Below are positions 1 through 5,347 of a DNA stretch of 7,608 nucleotides, piece after piece (the stretch's first letter is position 1; every line of letters begins with the position of its first letter). Source of the stretch: an uncultured Ruminococcus sp. Lineage in GTDB: Bacteria > Bacillota > Clostridia > Oscillospirales > Ruminococcaceae. The position numbers and the translations under genes are program-made. The DNA is taken from positions 1 through 7,608 of the forward strand of contig CAMWHN010000099.1 in the NCBI GenBank assembly GCA_947174085.1, given 5' to 3'. Under the pieces are notes generated by a model. It did not search any database. It was not told the DNA's origin and saw only the letters and a list, made by a program, of their open reading frames with translations.

Positions 1-51
1 CTTTAGAATAAGGACGCAAATAGGTTGTGTACAGTTTTATCTGAAAAACTA

Positions 52-80
52 TTGCAATTCAGACGATTTTAGTGTATAAT
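52..80 (+). promoter_or_regulatory. sigma-A type promoter of thpR
   Basis: The -35 box TTGCAA (52-57) and a perfect -10 box TATAAT (75-80) are separated by 17 bp, the optimal vegetative spacing. The predicted start of transcription is near 87, leaving a leader of about 30 nt before the thpR start codon. The leader contains the SD GAGAAGGA (98-105), 10 nt from the ATG. Nothing resembling an operator or riboswitch is visible in this short leader. The 51 bases to the left hold no gene I can recognise. Confidence 0.8.
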
Positions 81-115
81 TAAGTAAAATATCTGATGAG
101 AAGGAAATATTATTT

Positions 116-643
116 ATGAGATTATTTATTGCAGTGCAATTGAATGATGAAATAAAAAAAGCCATTACATCGGCACAGGATAAACTCTGGCAGAACAAGG
201 TTGGCGGATACTATACAGATGTTCAGAAACTGCATCTGACACTTGCATTTATTGGAGAATATGGAAACACTGACTATGTACTGGAAACAATGGAACAGAT
301 TCATTTTAAATCCTTTCAGTTGAAGCTTAGCGGACATATCGGCAGTTTCGGTAATTTGCTCTGGGCAGGATTGGAACAGAGTGATAATTTGGAAAAGTTG
401 GCTCGTCAGCTGCGACATTCTCTTGCGGAACACCACATTTCATTTGATAAAAAGAAATTCAATCCACATATCACAATGCTGAGAAATGCAAAAATCTCTA
501 ATCATGCTGATATTTCTTCTGTGAATGTGGATAAGGCTGTTATGACAATCAATGAAGTTTCTCTGATACGGTCACAACGTGGGAAACACGGTATGATTTA
601 TACAGAAATTGGAAGCATTGTTTCAGACGAAAGTGGAAATTAA
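116..643 (+). CDS. thpR: RNA 2',3'-cyclic phosphodiesterase (2H phosphoesterase, LigT-like)
   Basis: The 175-residue product is a two-histidine (2H) phosphoesterase. Both catalytic motifs are visible: HLTL at residues 40-43 and HITM at 118-121, the second preceded by the family's F-x-P (FNPHIT). The start MRLFIAVQL is typical of bacterial ThpR, and the length matches the usual 170-190 residues. Family members open 2',3'-cyclic phosphates on RNA ends to 2'-phosphates; the old name '2'-5' RNA ligase' comes from the reverse reaction seen in vitro. The protein has no signal or membrane segment, so it should be cytoplasmic. The ATG at 116 is supported by an SD 10 nt upstream and by a consensus promoter. 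It appears monocistronic: the sequence after its stop is degenerate, and no clear terminator was found. Family assignment is secure; the biological substrate is not shown by sequence. Confidence 0.93.
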   Translation: MRLFIAVQLNDEIKKAITSAQDKLWQNKVGGYYTDVQKLHLTLAFIGEYGNTDYVLETMEQIHFKSFQLKLSGHIGSFGNLLWAGLEQSDNLEKLARQLRHSLAEHHISFDKKKFNPHITMLRNAKISNHADISSVNVDKAVMTINEVSLIRSQRGKHGMIYTEIGSIVSDESGN

Positions 644-669
644 AGTAAACAGACTATGTTATTTGTTAT

Positions 670-774
670 ATGACACAATCTGTTGACGAAAAGGTGACAG
701 GCAATTTCTTGTATCAGCCTGACTGCACTGATGCAATTGAAGTCTATTATGAAAAGAACCGCCAACCTAGCTGA
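670..774 (+). other. short orphan reading frame, probable gene remnant
   Basis: A 34-codon frame starts 26 nt after thpR and encodes MTQSVDEKVTG, then a segment with NFLYQPDCTDAIEVYY, ending in NRQPS. The composition looks protein-like rather than random, but there is no SD before the ATG and I do not recognise the family. It ends where the tnpB remnant begins, so it is most likely the stump of an older gene cut by the rearrangements that follow. It could also be a chance open frame. Confidence 0.25.
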
Positions 775-920
775 ATCGGGAATATATTCTTGTCATAAAA
801 AGTGGTACTATGTTTAAGAAAGCAGGAAGATACTATGTTTCTGTTTTAGTAGAGGAATTAGAACCAGAAAAACCTGTTTTAAATAATTTCGGAATCGACA
901 TTGACTTAGGCATATGGTAG
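771..920 (+). pseudogene. tnpB: TnpB 5' fragment (IS605 OrfB), up to RuvC-I
   Basis: Reading from 771, in frame with a TAG immediately before it, the translation is LNREYILVIKSGT, then MFKKAGRYYVSVLVEE, then a linker, then FGIDIDLGI followed by a stop at 918-920. The GRYYVSVLVE strand leading into a GIDLGI motif is diagnostic of TnpB/OrfB: the motif carries the first catalytic aspartate of the RuvC-like nuclease. The N-terminal helix-turn-helix and wedge parts (over 100 residues) are absent upstream. TnpB similarity stops after GGC AT(A), where unrelated sequence begins, and the next expected residues (KEFA) are found about 1.06 kb further on. No SD or promoter is evident. The fragment cannot make an active nuclease. 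Confidence 0.8.
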
Positions 921-1074
921 AAAACGGCGAAAATATAACTCTTGAAATACTGGAGCAGATTGTTTCTGATATTTATGGTATGAGCATAGATGAAGCGGCT
1001 GAGACTGTTATGACCTCGCTTAATTTTCAATTTACTAAATTATGTATGAACATATTATGGAGGAGAAAGAATGA
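914..1074 (+). pseudogene. fragment of an unknown gene, 3' part with frameshift
   Basis: The frame from 914 encodes MVENGENITLEILEQI, then SDIYGMSIDEAAETVM, then TSLNFQFTKL, a plausible acidic helical protein. Near 1040 the natural-looking continuation moves to another frame, MYEHIMEEKE, whose TGA (1072-1074) overlaps the lipoprotein ATG (1071-1073) as ATGA. That overlap is the usual arrangement of a translationally coupled upstream gene. I therefore read this as the C-terminal end of a gene whose 5' part was lost at the tnpB junction and which later gained a frameshift. No SD precedes 914. The frame as it stands runs on to 1144 inside the lipoprotein gene, which is unlikely to be native. I do not recognise the family. 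Confidence 0.4.
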
Positions 1075-1700
1075 AAAAAATAATTATAAGTTTACTGATT
1101 TGTACATCAATTATATCATGCTGTTTATCAGGATGTGGGAATGATGTTTCACAAAATGCAGAAAACTTAATAAGTACCAATTCTGTTTCCGAAAGTAACA
1201 AAATTGTTGGCATTGAAACAGTTGAACCGTCTGAAAATGGTTGGACAATAGAAAGTATTCTGAATGCTACTTATATCTGTGGTAAGCAATTATGCTATCC
1301 CTTGCGATTAAGTGACTTAGGAGGAGATTTTCAAGTTGATGATTCTGAAAAAACAGAATTTTCCGAAAAAGTAAATGTTGAATTGAAACATGGTGAGGAG
1401 AATATCTGTAATGCTATGTACTTTCATAGTGATGTGATAGACGGTTATCAAAATGCAGAGATTTGTATGTTAGGTTTTTGCGAATTGTTTACAGATAAGC
1501 CGAACAGTATTTCTGTAAATGGAATTACATTGGGTTCCTCTCTTTCAGATGTTGAAGAAAAAATCGGAAGTCCGGACAATAACAATAAATCGTATGTTTA
1601 CACATATAAAAGTTCTGAAAGTGGTAACCTGTTATTAAGTTTTTCATTTGATGTAAATGAACAGGTAAACGAGATTCAACTTTTTATACAAAATGATTGA
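1071..1700 (+). CDS. predicted lipoprotein with SmpA/BamE-like C-terminal element
   Basis: A 209-residue protein begins with a lipoprotein signal peptide: MKK, a hydrophobic core, and a lipobox LSGC with the lipidated cysteine at residue 22. After a Ser/Asn/Glu-rich linker (about 24-55) comes a globular region (56-145), then VNGITLGSSLSDVEEKIGSP and a beta-rich tail. The 'G-x-x-x-G-x-S-x-x-x-V-x-x-x-x-G-x-P' pattern is seen in SmpA/BamE/BLIP-like folds and in many clostridial lipoproteins of unknown function. The start is secured by a strong SD, GGAGGAG (1059-1065), 5 nt from the ATG. The mature protein would be anchored on the outer face of the membrane. The stop overlaps the next gene by 8 nt, suggesting translational coupling. 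It lies within the DNA that interrupts tnpB. Function is unknown; the lipoprotein call is firm, the fold assignment tentative. Confidence 0.82.
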   Translation: MKKIIISLLICTSIISCCLSGCGNDVSQNAENLISTNSVSESNKIVGIETVEPSENGWTIESILNATYICGKQLCYPLRLSDLGGDFQVDDSEKTEFSEKVNVELKHGEENICNAMYFHSDVIDGYQNAEICMLGFCELFTDKPNSISVNGITLGSSLSDVEEKIGSPDNNNKSYVYTYKSSESGNLLLSFSFDVNEQVNEIQLFIQND

Positions 1701-1908
1701 TTATATAAACAGCGAAGATGCAATAAAGGAACTATACGATTCTTTTATGGATTCGTTGATAAGCATAAAGAAGTATAATTTTGAACTTGATATTATTGCA
1801 GATGGGTACAATTATTTCTTAATACTCGTAAATAAAACGATAGAGGCAATAAATATGAAGAAAGCCAAAATGGCTGATGAATATGTGGAAGATATAAAAA
1901 AACCCTGA
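1693..1908 (+). CDS. small hypothetical protein coupled to the lipoprotein gene
   Basis: A 71-residue, helix-rich, acidic protein (starts MIDYINSEDAIKELYDSF, ends EDIKKP) begins 8 nt inside the lipoprotein gene, with ATG at 1693 and the lipoprotein TGA at 1698-1700. There is no separate SD, so expression probably depends on reinitiation. No signal, membrane segment or known motif was found, so it would be cytoplasmic. The frame ends shortly after an A7 run (1896-1902). If one A is skipped the reading continues as NPETEGELPDFYPHDNKF to a TAA at 1955-1957, giving 87 residues with a natural-looking C-terminus. It may therefore be a frameshifted gene, a slippage-controlled gene, or a sequencing error in the homopolymer. 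I do not recognise the family. Confidence 0.55.
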   Translation: MIDYINSEDAIKELYDSFMDSLISIKKYNFELDIIADGYNYFLILVNKTIEAINMKKAKMADEYVEDIKKP

Positions 1909-1957
1909 AACTGAGGGTGAACTTCCAGACTTTTATCCGCATGACAATAAATTTTAA

Positions 1958-2397
1958 AAAGCATTGAAAACGCTAAAGAATTTGCACGGCAGAACTTTTA
2001 AAAGTAGCAACAAGTCTGTCTGTATCAGGAAATTTGAAAAAAGTATGAAACGACAGCAGAGAAAACTTTCAAGGAAATATGAAAGTTTGAAAAAATTATC
2101 AAGTAATCTGAAAGGAGAAGCTACTCGACAAAATATCCAGAAGCAAAATTTGATTTGAAATTATCAGACAGAATTTATATTTGTTCTAGCTGTGGCTATA
2201 CTGCCGACAGGGATTTCAATGCAAGTCTGAATTTACAGATTGTTTCACTTATCAAATTGCATAAGTAAGCATTGATAAGTATAACTATACAGGAATTTAC
2301 GCCTGTGAAGTGTCATACCAAACGAAATAATCTCGGCGAAATCAAACACGTTGAATTAGGAACTTTCTTAATATGGGTATTTTTGTCCTTATTTTGA
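1958..2397 (+). pseudogene. tnpB: TnpB 3' fragment (IS605 OrfB), internally deleted
   Basis: Tnpb resumes at 1975 with KEFA and, one frame over, GRTFKSSNKS, then the long basic helix IRKFEKSMKRQQRKLSRKYE typical of TnpB. From 2131 a third frame gives LKLSDRIYICSSCGYTADRD, then FNASLNLQ: the zinc-ribbon CxxC half plus the DRD/NA segment holding the last RuvC aspartate. About 80-90 residues normally between these blocks, including the catalytic glutamate and the first CxxC, are missing. A TAA at 2266-2268 is followed in frame by the tail EFTPVKCHTKR and VELGT up to TGA 2395-2397, so that TAA is a nonsense mutation. Frameshifts, the internal deletion and the stop make this a pseudogene. Its end runs up to the start of the downstream GNAT gene. 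Confidence 0.82.
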
Positions 2398-2411
2398 GTA
2401 GCAGAAACTGT

Positions 2412-2858
2412 ATGAAGATTTTAATACGACCAATGGTAAAACAGGATAAGTCTGAAATTTTGCAGATGATGCGTGTATTTTATGATTCTCCAGCAGTTCA
2501 GCATACTGCACCGAATGAAATTCTTGAAAAGGATATTGATGACTGCCTAAGTGATATGCCCTATCTGGAAGGATTCGTCATTGAAAGAGAAAATCAGATT
2601 GCTGGCTATGCTATGACCGCAGTCAGCTATACTACAGAATATGGCGGTATTTGTATCTGGTTAGAGGATTTGTATCTGAAACCGGAATACAGACATTCCG
2701 GCATTTCAGGTGAATTATTTAAATTTATTGAAAATTATTATCCAAATGCCGTCCGCTTCAAACTCGAAGTGGAACCGGAAAATGAATTTGCAGTGAAATG
2801 CTATCAGAAATATGGCTATCAGGTTTCGCCTTATTTTCTGATGACAAAGGAAATTTGA
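2412..2858 (+). CDS. GNAT family N-acetyltransferase
   Basis: The 148-residue protein starts MKILIRPMVKQDKSEI, the usual first strand and helix of a GNAT fold. Motif A spans about residues 80-107, with ICIWLEDLYLKPEYR then HSGISG, the acetyl-CoA pyrophosphate loop (R94-x-x-G97); the usual final Gly/Ala is Ser99. Motif B follows as LEVEPENEFAVKCYQKYGYQ at 119-138. It would transfer an acetyl group from acetyl-CoA to an amine or protein N-terminus; the acceptor cannot be told from sequence. An upstream in-frame ATG at 2373 has an AGGAA 10 nt before it but would add 13 residues outside the family and overlap the tnpB tail, so 2412 is preferred, although no good SD precedes it. Loss of the native leader to the tnpB remnant is possible. 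It lies 30 nt before the ASCH-DUF1810 gene, probably in one transcript. Confidence 0.85.
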   Translation: MKILIRPMVKQDKSEILQMMRVFYDSPAVQHTAPNEILEKDIDDCLSDMPYLEGFVIERENQIAGYAMTAVSYTTEYGGICIWLEDLYLKPEYRHSGISGELFKFIENYYPNAVRFKLEVEPENEFAVKCYQKYGYQVSPYFLMTKEI

Positions 2859-2888
2859 AACATATTTGTAGAAATTGGAGGATATATA

Positions 2889-3653
2889 ATGCTTCACCAG
2901 ATGAAATTGAAATCTTCTCCATTTGAGAAGATAAAGAATGGCAGTAAAACAATAGAATTACGACTGAACGATGAAAAAAGACAGAAAGTGCAAATTGGTG
3001 ATTTTATAGAATTTTCCTGCCTTGACAATCCCGATACTAAGATACAGACACGGGTAACAGCCCTGCATCATTTTGATGATTTTGTATCACTTTATGTTTC
3101 GCTGCCAAAGGAAAAACTGGGTTATACAAATTCTGAAACTCCGGTTCCCGAACATATGAATGAATATTATTCTCTTGAAAAGCAAGAAAAATATGGTGTT
3201 CTTGGCATTGAACTGCATTTCACAGATTTGCAGAAATTTATCAATGCACAGAATCATGGCTATAATTTCGGAGAAACTTATCAGACAGCTTTATCTGAAA
3301 TAAAACAGGGCAGAAAAGCTTCCTGCTGGATGTGGTATGTATTTCCGCAGATTCAGGGTTTAGGCTGGAGCGGAACAACTGCATATTTTTCTATCAAAAA
3401 CTTGTCAGAAGCTGTTGACTATTATGCTCACCCTGTTCTTGGTGCAAGGCTGAATGAAATCACAGAAGAACTTCTGAACATTGAAACAGATGACCCAATG
3501 ATAGTATTCGGCTATCCTAATGCCTATAAACTCCGCTCATGTATGACACTGTTTAAATATGCTGCGCCGGAGCAGGAGCTTTTTCAGAAAGTCCTTGATA
3601 AATTTTGTCGCAGTACCGAAGATGAAGAAACAGTAAAAATACTGAATATCTGA
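2889..3653 (+). CDS. ASCH-DUF1810 two-domain fusion protein
   Basis: The 254-residue protein joins two domains. Residues 1-110 are an ASCH domain (PUA/EVE-like, predicted RNA or nucleotide binding) with MKLKSSPFEKI, GSKTIELRLNDEK, the turn IGDFIEF and YYSLEKQEKYGVLGIEL. Residues 111-254 are a full DUF1810 domain: LQKFINAQN, then WMWYVFPQIQGLG (147-159), HPVLGARL (181-188), and KLRSCMTLF (214-222). Both normally occur as separate proteins of roughly 110 and 140 residues, so this is a natural fusion without a linker. No signal or membrane segment is present; it should be cytoplasmic. The start has a strong SD, GGAGG (2877-2881), 7 nt from the ATG, and follows the GNAT gene by 30 nt. DUF1810 has no established function known to me. 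Domain calls are confident; a role in RNA or nucleotide handling is only inferred from ASCH. Confidence 0.88.
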   Translation: MLHQMKLKSSPFEKIKNGSKTIELRLNDEKRQKVQIGDFIEFSCLDNPDTKIQTRVTALHHFDDFVSLYVSLPKEKLGYTNSETPVPEHMNEYYSLEKQEKYGVLGIELHFTDLQKFINAQNHGYNFGETYQTALSEIKQGRKASCWMWYVFPQIQGLGWSGTTAYFSIKNLSEAVDYYAHPVLGARLNEITEELLNIETDDPMIVFGYPNAYKLRSCMTLFKYAAPEQELFQKVLDKFCRSTEDEETVKILNI

Positions 3654-3670
3654 TAAAGAGCATGAATTTT

Positions 3671-3952
3671 ATGAATGTTTCAATAAAAGAAATGGCTGAA
3701 AAAATTGCTGTTTTATGATGAATATATAATTGTGTATCATATCCGTCCTGATGATGACTGTATCGGTTCGTCTTTTGCACTGGCACTTGCTTTGCATTCT
3801 GTGTGTAGTAGTCGGCAGAGACTCTGTACCACAAATACAGCGGTCATTATCATACGGCTGTCTGCAAATTGGATAAGCCTCTGGAAAAAGCAAAAATTTT
3901 CATGGAAGAAACCTACATGAAATTTTTATCGGAAAGCGGTCAAGCAGAATAA
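3671..3952 (+). pseudogene. NrnA-like DHH/DHHA1 phosphoesterase, internally deleted
   Basis: Pieces of one protein lie in order in shifting frames. They are: MNVSIKEMAEKIA (from 3671); DEYIIVYHIRPDDDCIG then SSFALALAL (frame of 3717), the DHH-family first motif with HxRPDxD; VVGRDSVPQI (frame of 3808); and SGHYHTAVCKLDKPLEKAK (frame of 3839), matching the GGH-x-x-A-x-C-x-L element near the DHHA1 C-terminus, ending in SESGQAE and TAA 3950-3952. NrnA proteins, which degrade short oligoribonucleotides and pAp, are about 320 residues; here roughly 230 between the first motif region and the DHHA1 tail are missing. Three frame changes and the loss of the DHH core mean no function. No SD is evident. 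Sequencing error could explain single frame changes, not the deletion. Confidence 0.68.
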
Positions 3953-3963
3953 ACAAGTCTAAA

Positions 3964-4150
3964 ATGATATTATTTGATTACGGCGAAACGCTATTATATG
4001 AATCTAATCTGAATCCGTATATCAGCGAAAATCTGCACAATGTCACACCTGAGAAATTCAACAGCATTTGCGCTCACAGGTTGGCAGCGAGCTATGTCAA
4101 ATGATTCACAGAAAGACTATTATTCCAGTCTGTACCAGTGGCGGAAATAG
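3964..4150 (+). pseudogene. HAD-superfamily hydrolase N-terminal remnant
   Basis: The frame from ATG 3964 gives MILFDYGETLLYES, the HAD motif I pattern in which the first aspartate (D5) is the nucleophile. As in several divergent HAD proteins, the usual second aspartate (DxD) is replaced by G7 (DYGET). It continues as NPYISENLHNVTPEKFN. The natural continuation then moves to another frame, FALTGWQRAMSNDSQKDYY, which stops at TAG 4148-4150; the 3964 frame itself stops at TGA 4102-4104. A HAD hydrolase would be 200 residues or more, and no cap domain or motifs II-IV follow. It is a truncated, frameshifted relic that begins 11 nt after the DHH relic, perhaps once the next gene of the same operon. 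The family is likely; the substrate is not knowable. Confidence 0.6.
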
Positions 4151-4175
4151 TATCAAAAATAGTATAAATACTATT
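4146..4175. repeat. AT-rich perfect palindrome with a third half-site
   Basis: AATAGTAT (4158-4165) and ATACTATT (4168-4175) form a perfect 18-bp palindrome with a 2-bp centre. An extra direct copy of AATAGTAT sits at 4146-4153, 12 bp to the left. It lies between the HAD relic and the terminator, with no gene downstream on the plus strand. It could be an orphaned operator or a chance structure in AT-rich DNA. Confidence 0.4.
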
Positions 4176-4221
4176 AAAAAATATGATTGGAAGAACTTGA
4201 ATATTAAAATTTTTATTTCAA

Positions 4222-4260
4222 CAAAAACGGAGCTATTTGAAACAGCTCCGTCATTTTTTA
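4222..4260. terminator. bidirectional intrinsic terminator downstream of cysK
   Basis: A perfect 8-bp stem ACGGAGCT/AGCTCCGT (4227-4234 with 4244-4251) closes a 9-nt loop. On the minus strand it is followed by TTTTTGTTG, directly after the cysK stop codon (4258-4260); on the plus strand by CATTTTTTAATT. It can therefore end cysK transcripts and any read-through from the decayed plus-strand region, and it marks the boundary between the convergent halves of the window. Confidence 0.88.
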
Positions 4261-5196
4261 ATTATTGCTAAATAACGGTGTAGATAAATATCTATCGCCG
4301 GAATCTGGTAATAAAACAACAATATTTTTTCCAGTATTTTCAGGTCTTTTTGCAAGAATAGAAGCTGCTTTTAAAGCCGCACCAGAAGAAATACCTACTA
4401 AAATTCCTTCACTCATTGCAAAAGCTCTACCCTCTGCAAAAGCGTCATCATTTTCAATCGCAATTACTTCATCATAAATACTTGTATTCAGCACTTCCGG
4501 CACGAATCCTGCACCAATTCCCTGAATTTTATGCGCTCCGGCTGTGCCTTTAGATAATACTGGAGAAGTTGCCGGTTCTACAGCTACGATTTTAATAGCC
4601 GGATTTTTTTCTTTCAGAAATTCTCCAATACCTGTGATAGTTCCACCTGTACCAATTCCAGCAACAAAAATATCAATTTTTCCGTCTGTCTGTTCCCAAA
4701 TTTCTGGAGCTGTTGTTGCTTTATGAATTGCAGGATTTGCAGGATTTACAAATTGCCCTAAAATTACAGCTCCATCAATTTCTTGTTCAAGTTCTTCTGC
4801 TTTGGCAATTGCACCTTTCATGCCCTTTGCACCCTCAGTCAAAACAAGCTCTGCACCATAGGCTTTTAATAAATTTCTTCTTTCTACGCTCATTGTATCA
4901 GGCAATGTTAAAATTGCTCTGTAACCTTTTGCGGCTGCCACTGAAGCAAGTCCAATGCCAGTATTTCCGCTTGTTGGTTCAATAATTGTCGCTCCCTCTT
5001 TGAGAATGCCTTTTTGTTCTGCATCTTCAATCATAGCAAGTGCAATTCTATCTTTCACAGAACCTGCCGGATTTAAATATTCTAGTTTTGCAAGAATATT
5101 CGCATTTGTGATACCTGCTTTTTTAGCATAGCCGTTTAATTTCAGAATCGGCGTTTGACCGATTAATTCTAATGCACTTTGTTTAATTTGACTCAT
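4258..5196 (-). CDS. cysK: cysteine synthase A (O-acetylserine sulfhydrylase)
   Basis: This 312-residue PLP enzyme makes L-cysteine and acetate from O-acetyl-L-serine and sulfide, the last step of cysteine synthesis, in the cytosol. It shows the full set of family marks: LNPAGSVKDR with the Schiff-base lysine K48; the substrate loop TSGNTG (75-80); the phosphate-binding GTGGT (182-186); GISSGAA near 268-274; and the C-terminal PDSGDRYLST (297-306). Length and start (ALELIGQTPILKL) match the usual 305-315 residues of CysK/OASS-A; the cystathionine beta-synthase branch is less likely because no CBS domains follow. The ATG at 5196 is chosen because a perfect GGAGG lies 8 nt upstream; a TTG at 5211 falls on that SD. 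It has its own consensus promoter, a dyad over the -10 box and a terminator, so it is a monocistronic, probably repressed gene. No serine acetyltransferase gene is adjacent. Confidence 0.96.
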   Translation of the reverse strand: MSQIKQSALELIGQTPILKLNGYAKKAGITNANILAKLEYLNPAGSVKDRIALAMIEDAEQKGILKEGATIIEPTSGNTGIGLASVAAAKGYRAILTLPDTMSVERRNLLKAYGAELVLTEGAKGMKGAIAKAEELEQEIDGAVILGQFVNPANPAIHKATTAPEIWEQTDGKIDIFVAGIGTGGTITGIGEFLKEKNPAIKIVAVEPATSPVLSKGTAGAHKIQGIGAGFVPEVLNTSIYDEVIAIENDDAFAEGRAFAMSEGILVGISSGAALKAASILAKRPENTGKNIVVLLPDSGDRYLSTPLFSNN

Positions 5197-5241
5197 AAAA
5201 ATTACCTCCAAAAACTAAATTACTTTAATTCATATAAAATC

Positions 5242-5288
5242 AATATGCTTAGTGTATATAGTATAGCATATTTTTTTTCATTTGTCAA
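5242..5288 (-). promoter_or_regulatory. cysK promoter with overlapping operator-like dyad
   Basis: On the minus strand, -35 TTGACA (5288-5283) and -10 TATACT (5265-5260) are spaced 17 bp, giving a start near 5253 and a leader of about 55 nt. An inverted repeat, AATATGCT (5242-5249) and AGCATATT (5265-5272), 15 bp apart, covers the -10 box and start site. A second inverted pair, TATAGTAT (5257-5264) and ATACTATA (5288-5295), links the -10 region with the -35 edge. A repressor bound here would block polymerase. Rrf2-family cysteine regulators (CymR-like) are a reasonable guess for a Firmicutes cysK, but I cannot match a specific motif. The leader is too short for a T-box. Confidence 0.75.
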
Positions 5289-5347
5289 TACTATAGGCAA
5301 AGAAAAACAAATTATATGCCTGAAAATTCATGCGTCTCTACAATAGT

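Larger units (their letters stand above)
914..1974. other. segment of foreign DNA interrupting tnpB
   Basis: TnpB similarity ends after the GIDLGI codons at about 913 and resumes with AAAGAATTTGCA (KEFA) at 1975, so the interval is inserted relative to an intact tnpB. It carries three frames in one direction: a gene tail, a lipoprotein gene and a small gene that overlaps it. There is no transposase and no target-site duplication. Short imperfect matches flank it: GCAT followed by GAAAACG at 910-926 (6-nt gap) and at 1961-1972 (1-nt gap). This suggests recombination between short repeats rather than transposition. An alternative is that the two tnpB pieces come from different copies brought together by deletion, but their near-perfect continuity argues for one interrupted gene. 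Confidence 0.6.
771..2397 (+). mobile_element. remnant of an IS200/IS605-type element (tnpB only, split and decayed)
   Basis: Two stretches of the same transposon-encoded TnpB protein lie in the same orientation and in the right order at 771-913 and 1975-2397, separated by about 1.06 kb of unrelated coding DNA. No tnpA (Y1 transposase or serine resolvase) accompanies them, and the TnpB N-terminal third is missing. Neither end of the element can be set from sequence: a small hairpin with arms ACAGG/CCTGT (2289-2293, 2302-2306) lies within the old coding end, and I see no clear left-end hairpin. The element is not mobile in its present form. Confidence 0.7.

Noticed and set aside
122..436. Minus-strand frame opposite thpR
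   Set aside because: It is antisense to the catalytic region of an intact gene, lacks an SD and has no recognisable motif.
648..695. AACAGA/TCTGTT inverted repeat after thpR as a terminator
   Set aside because: The arms are only 6 bp, the loop is very long and there is no T tract.
1964..2158. Free-standing 64-residue basic protein
   Set aside because: Its sequence is the basic helix block of TnpB and continues the fragment at 771-913; it is a pseudogene part.
2373..2411. Longer GNAT start at 2373
   Set aside because: The added 13 residues have no family counterpart and lie within the tnpB tail, although an AGGAA at 2358-2362 makes it possible.
3705..3920. Free-standing 71-residue protein
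   Set aside because: Only its first half is protein-like (DHH motif region); the rest is out-of-frame reading of the same decayed gene.
4265..4985. Plus-strand open frames across cysK
   Set aside because: They are antisense to a well-conserved enzyme, have leucine- or serine-rich composition and no SD; they are shadows.
5197..5211. Upstream TTG start for cysK, adding five residues
   Set aside because: That TTG overlaps the GGAGG SD itself, while ATG 5196 sits 8 nt after it and gives the family's normal N-terminus.
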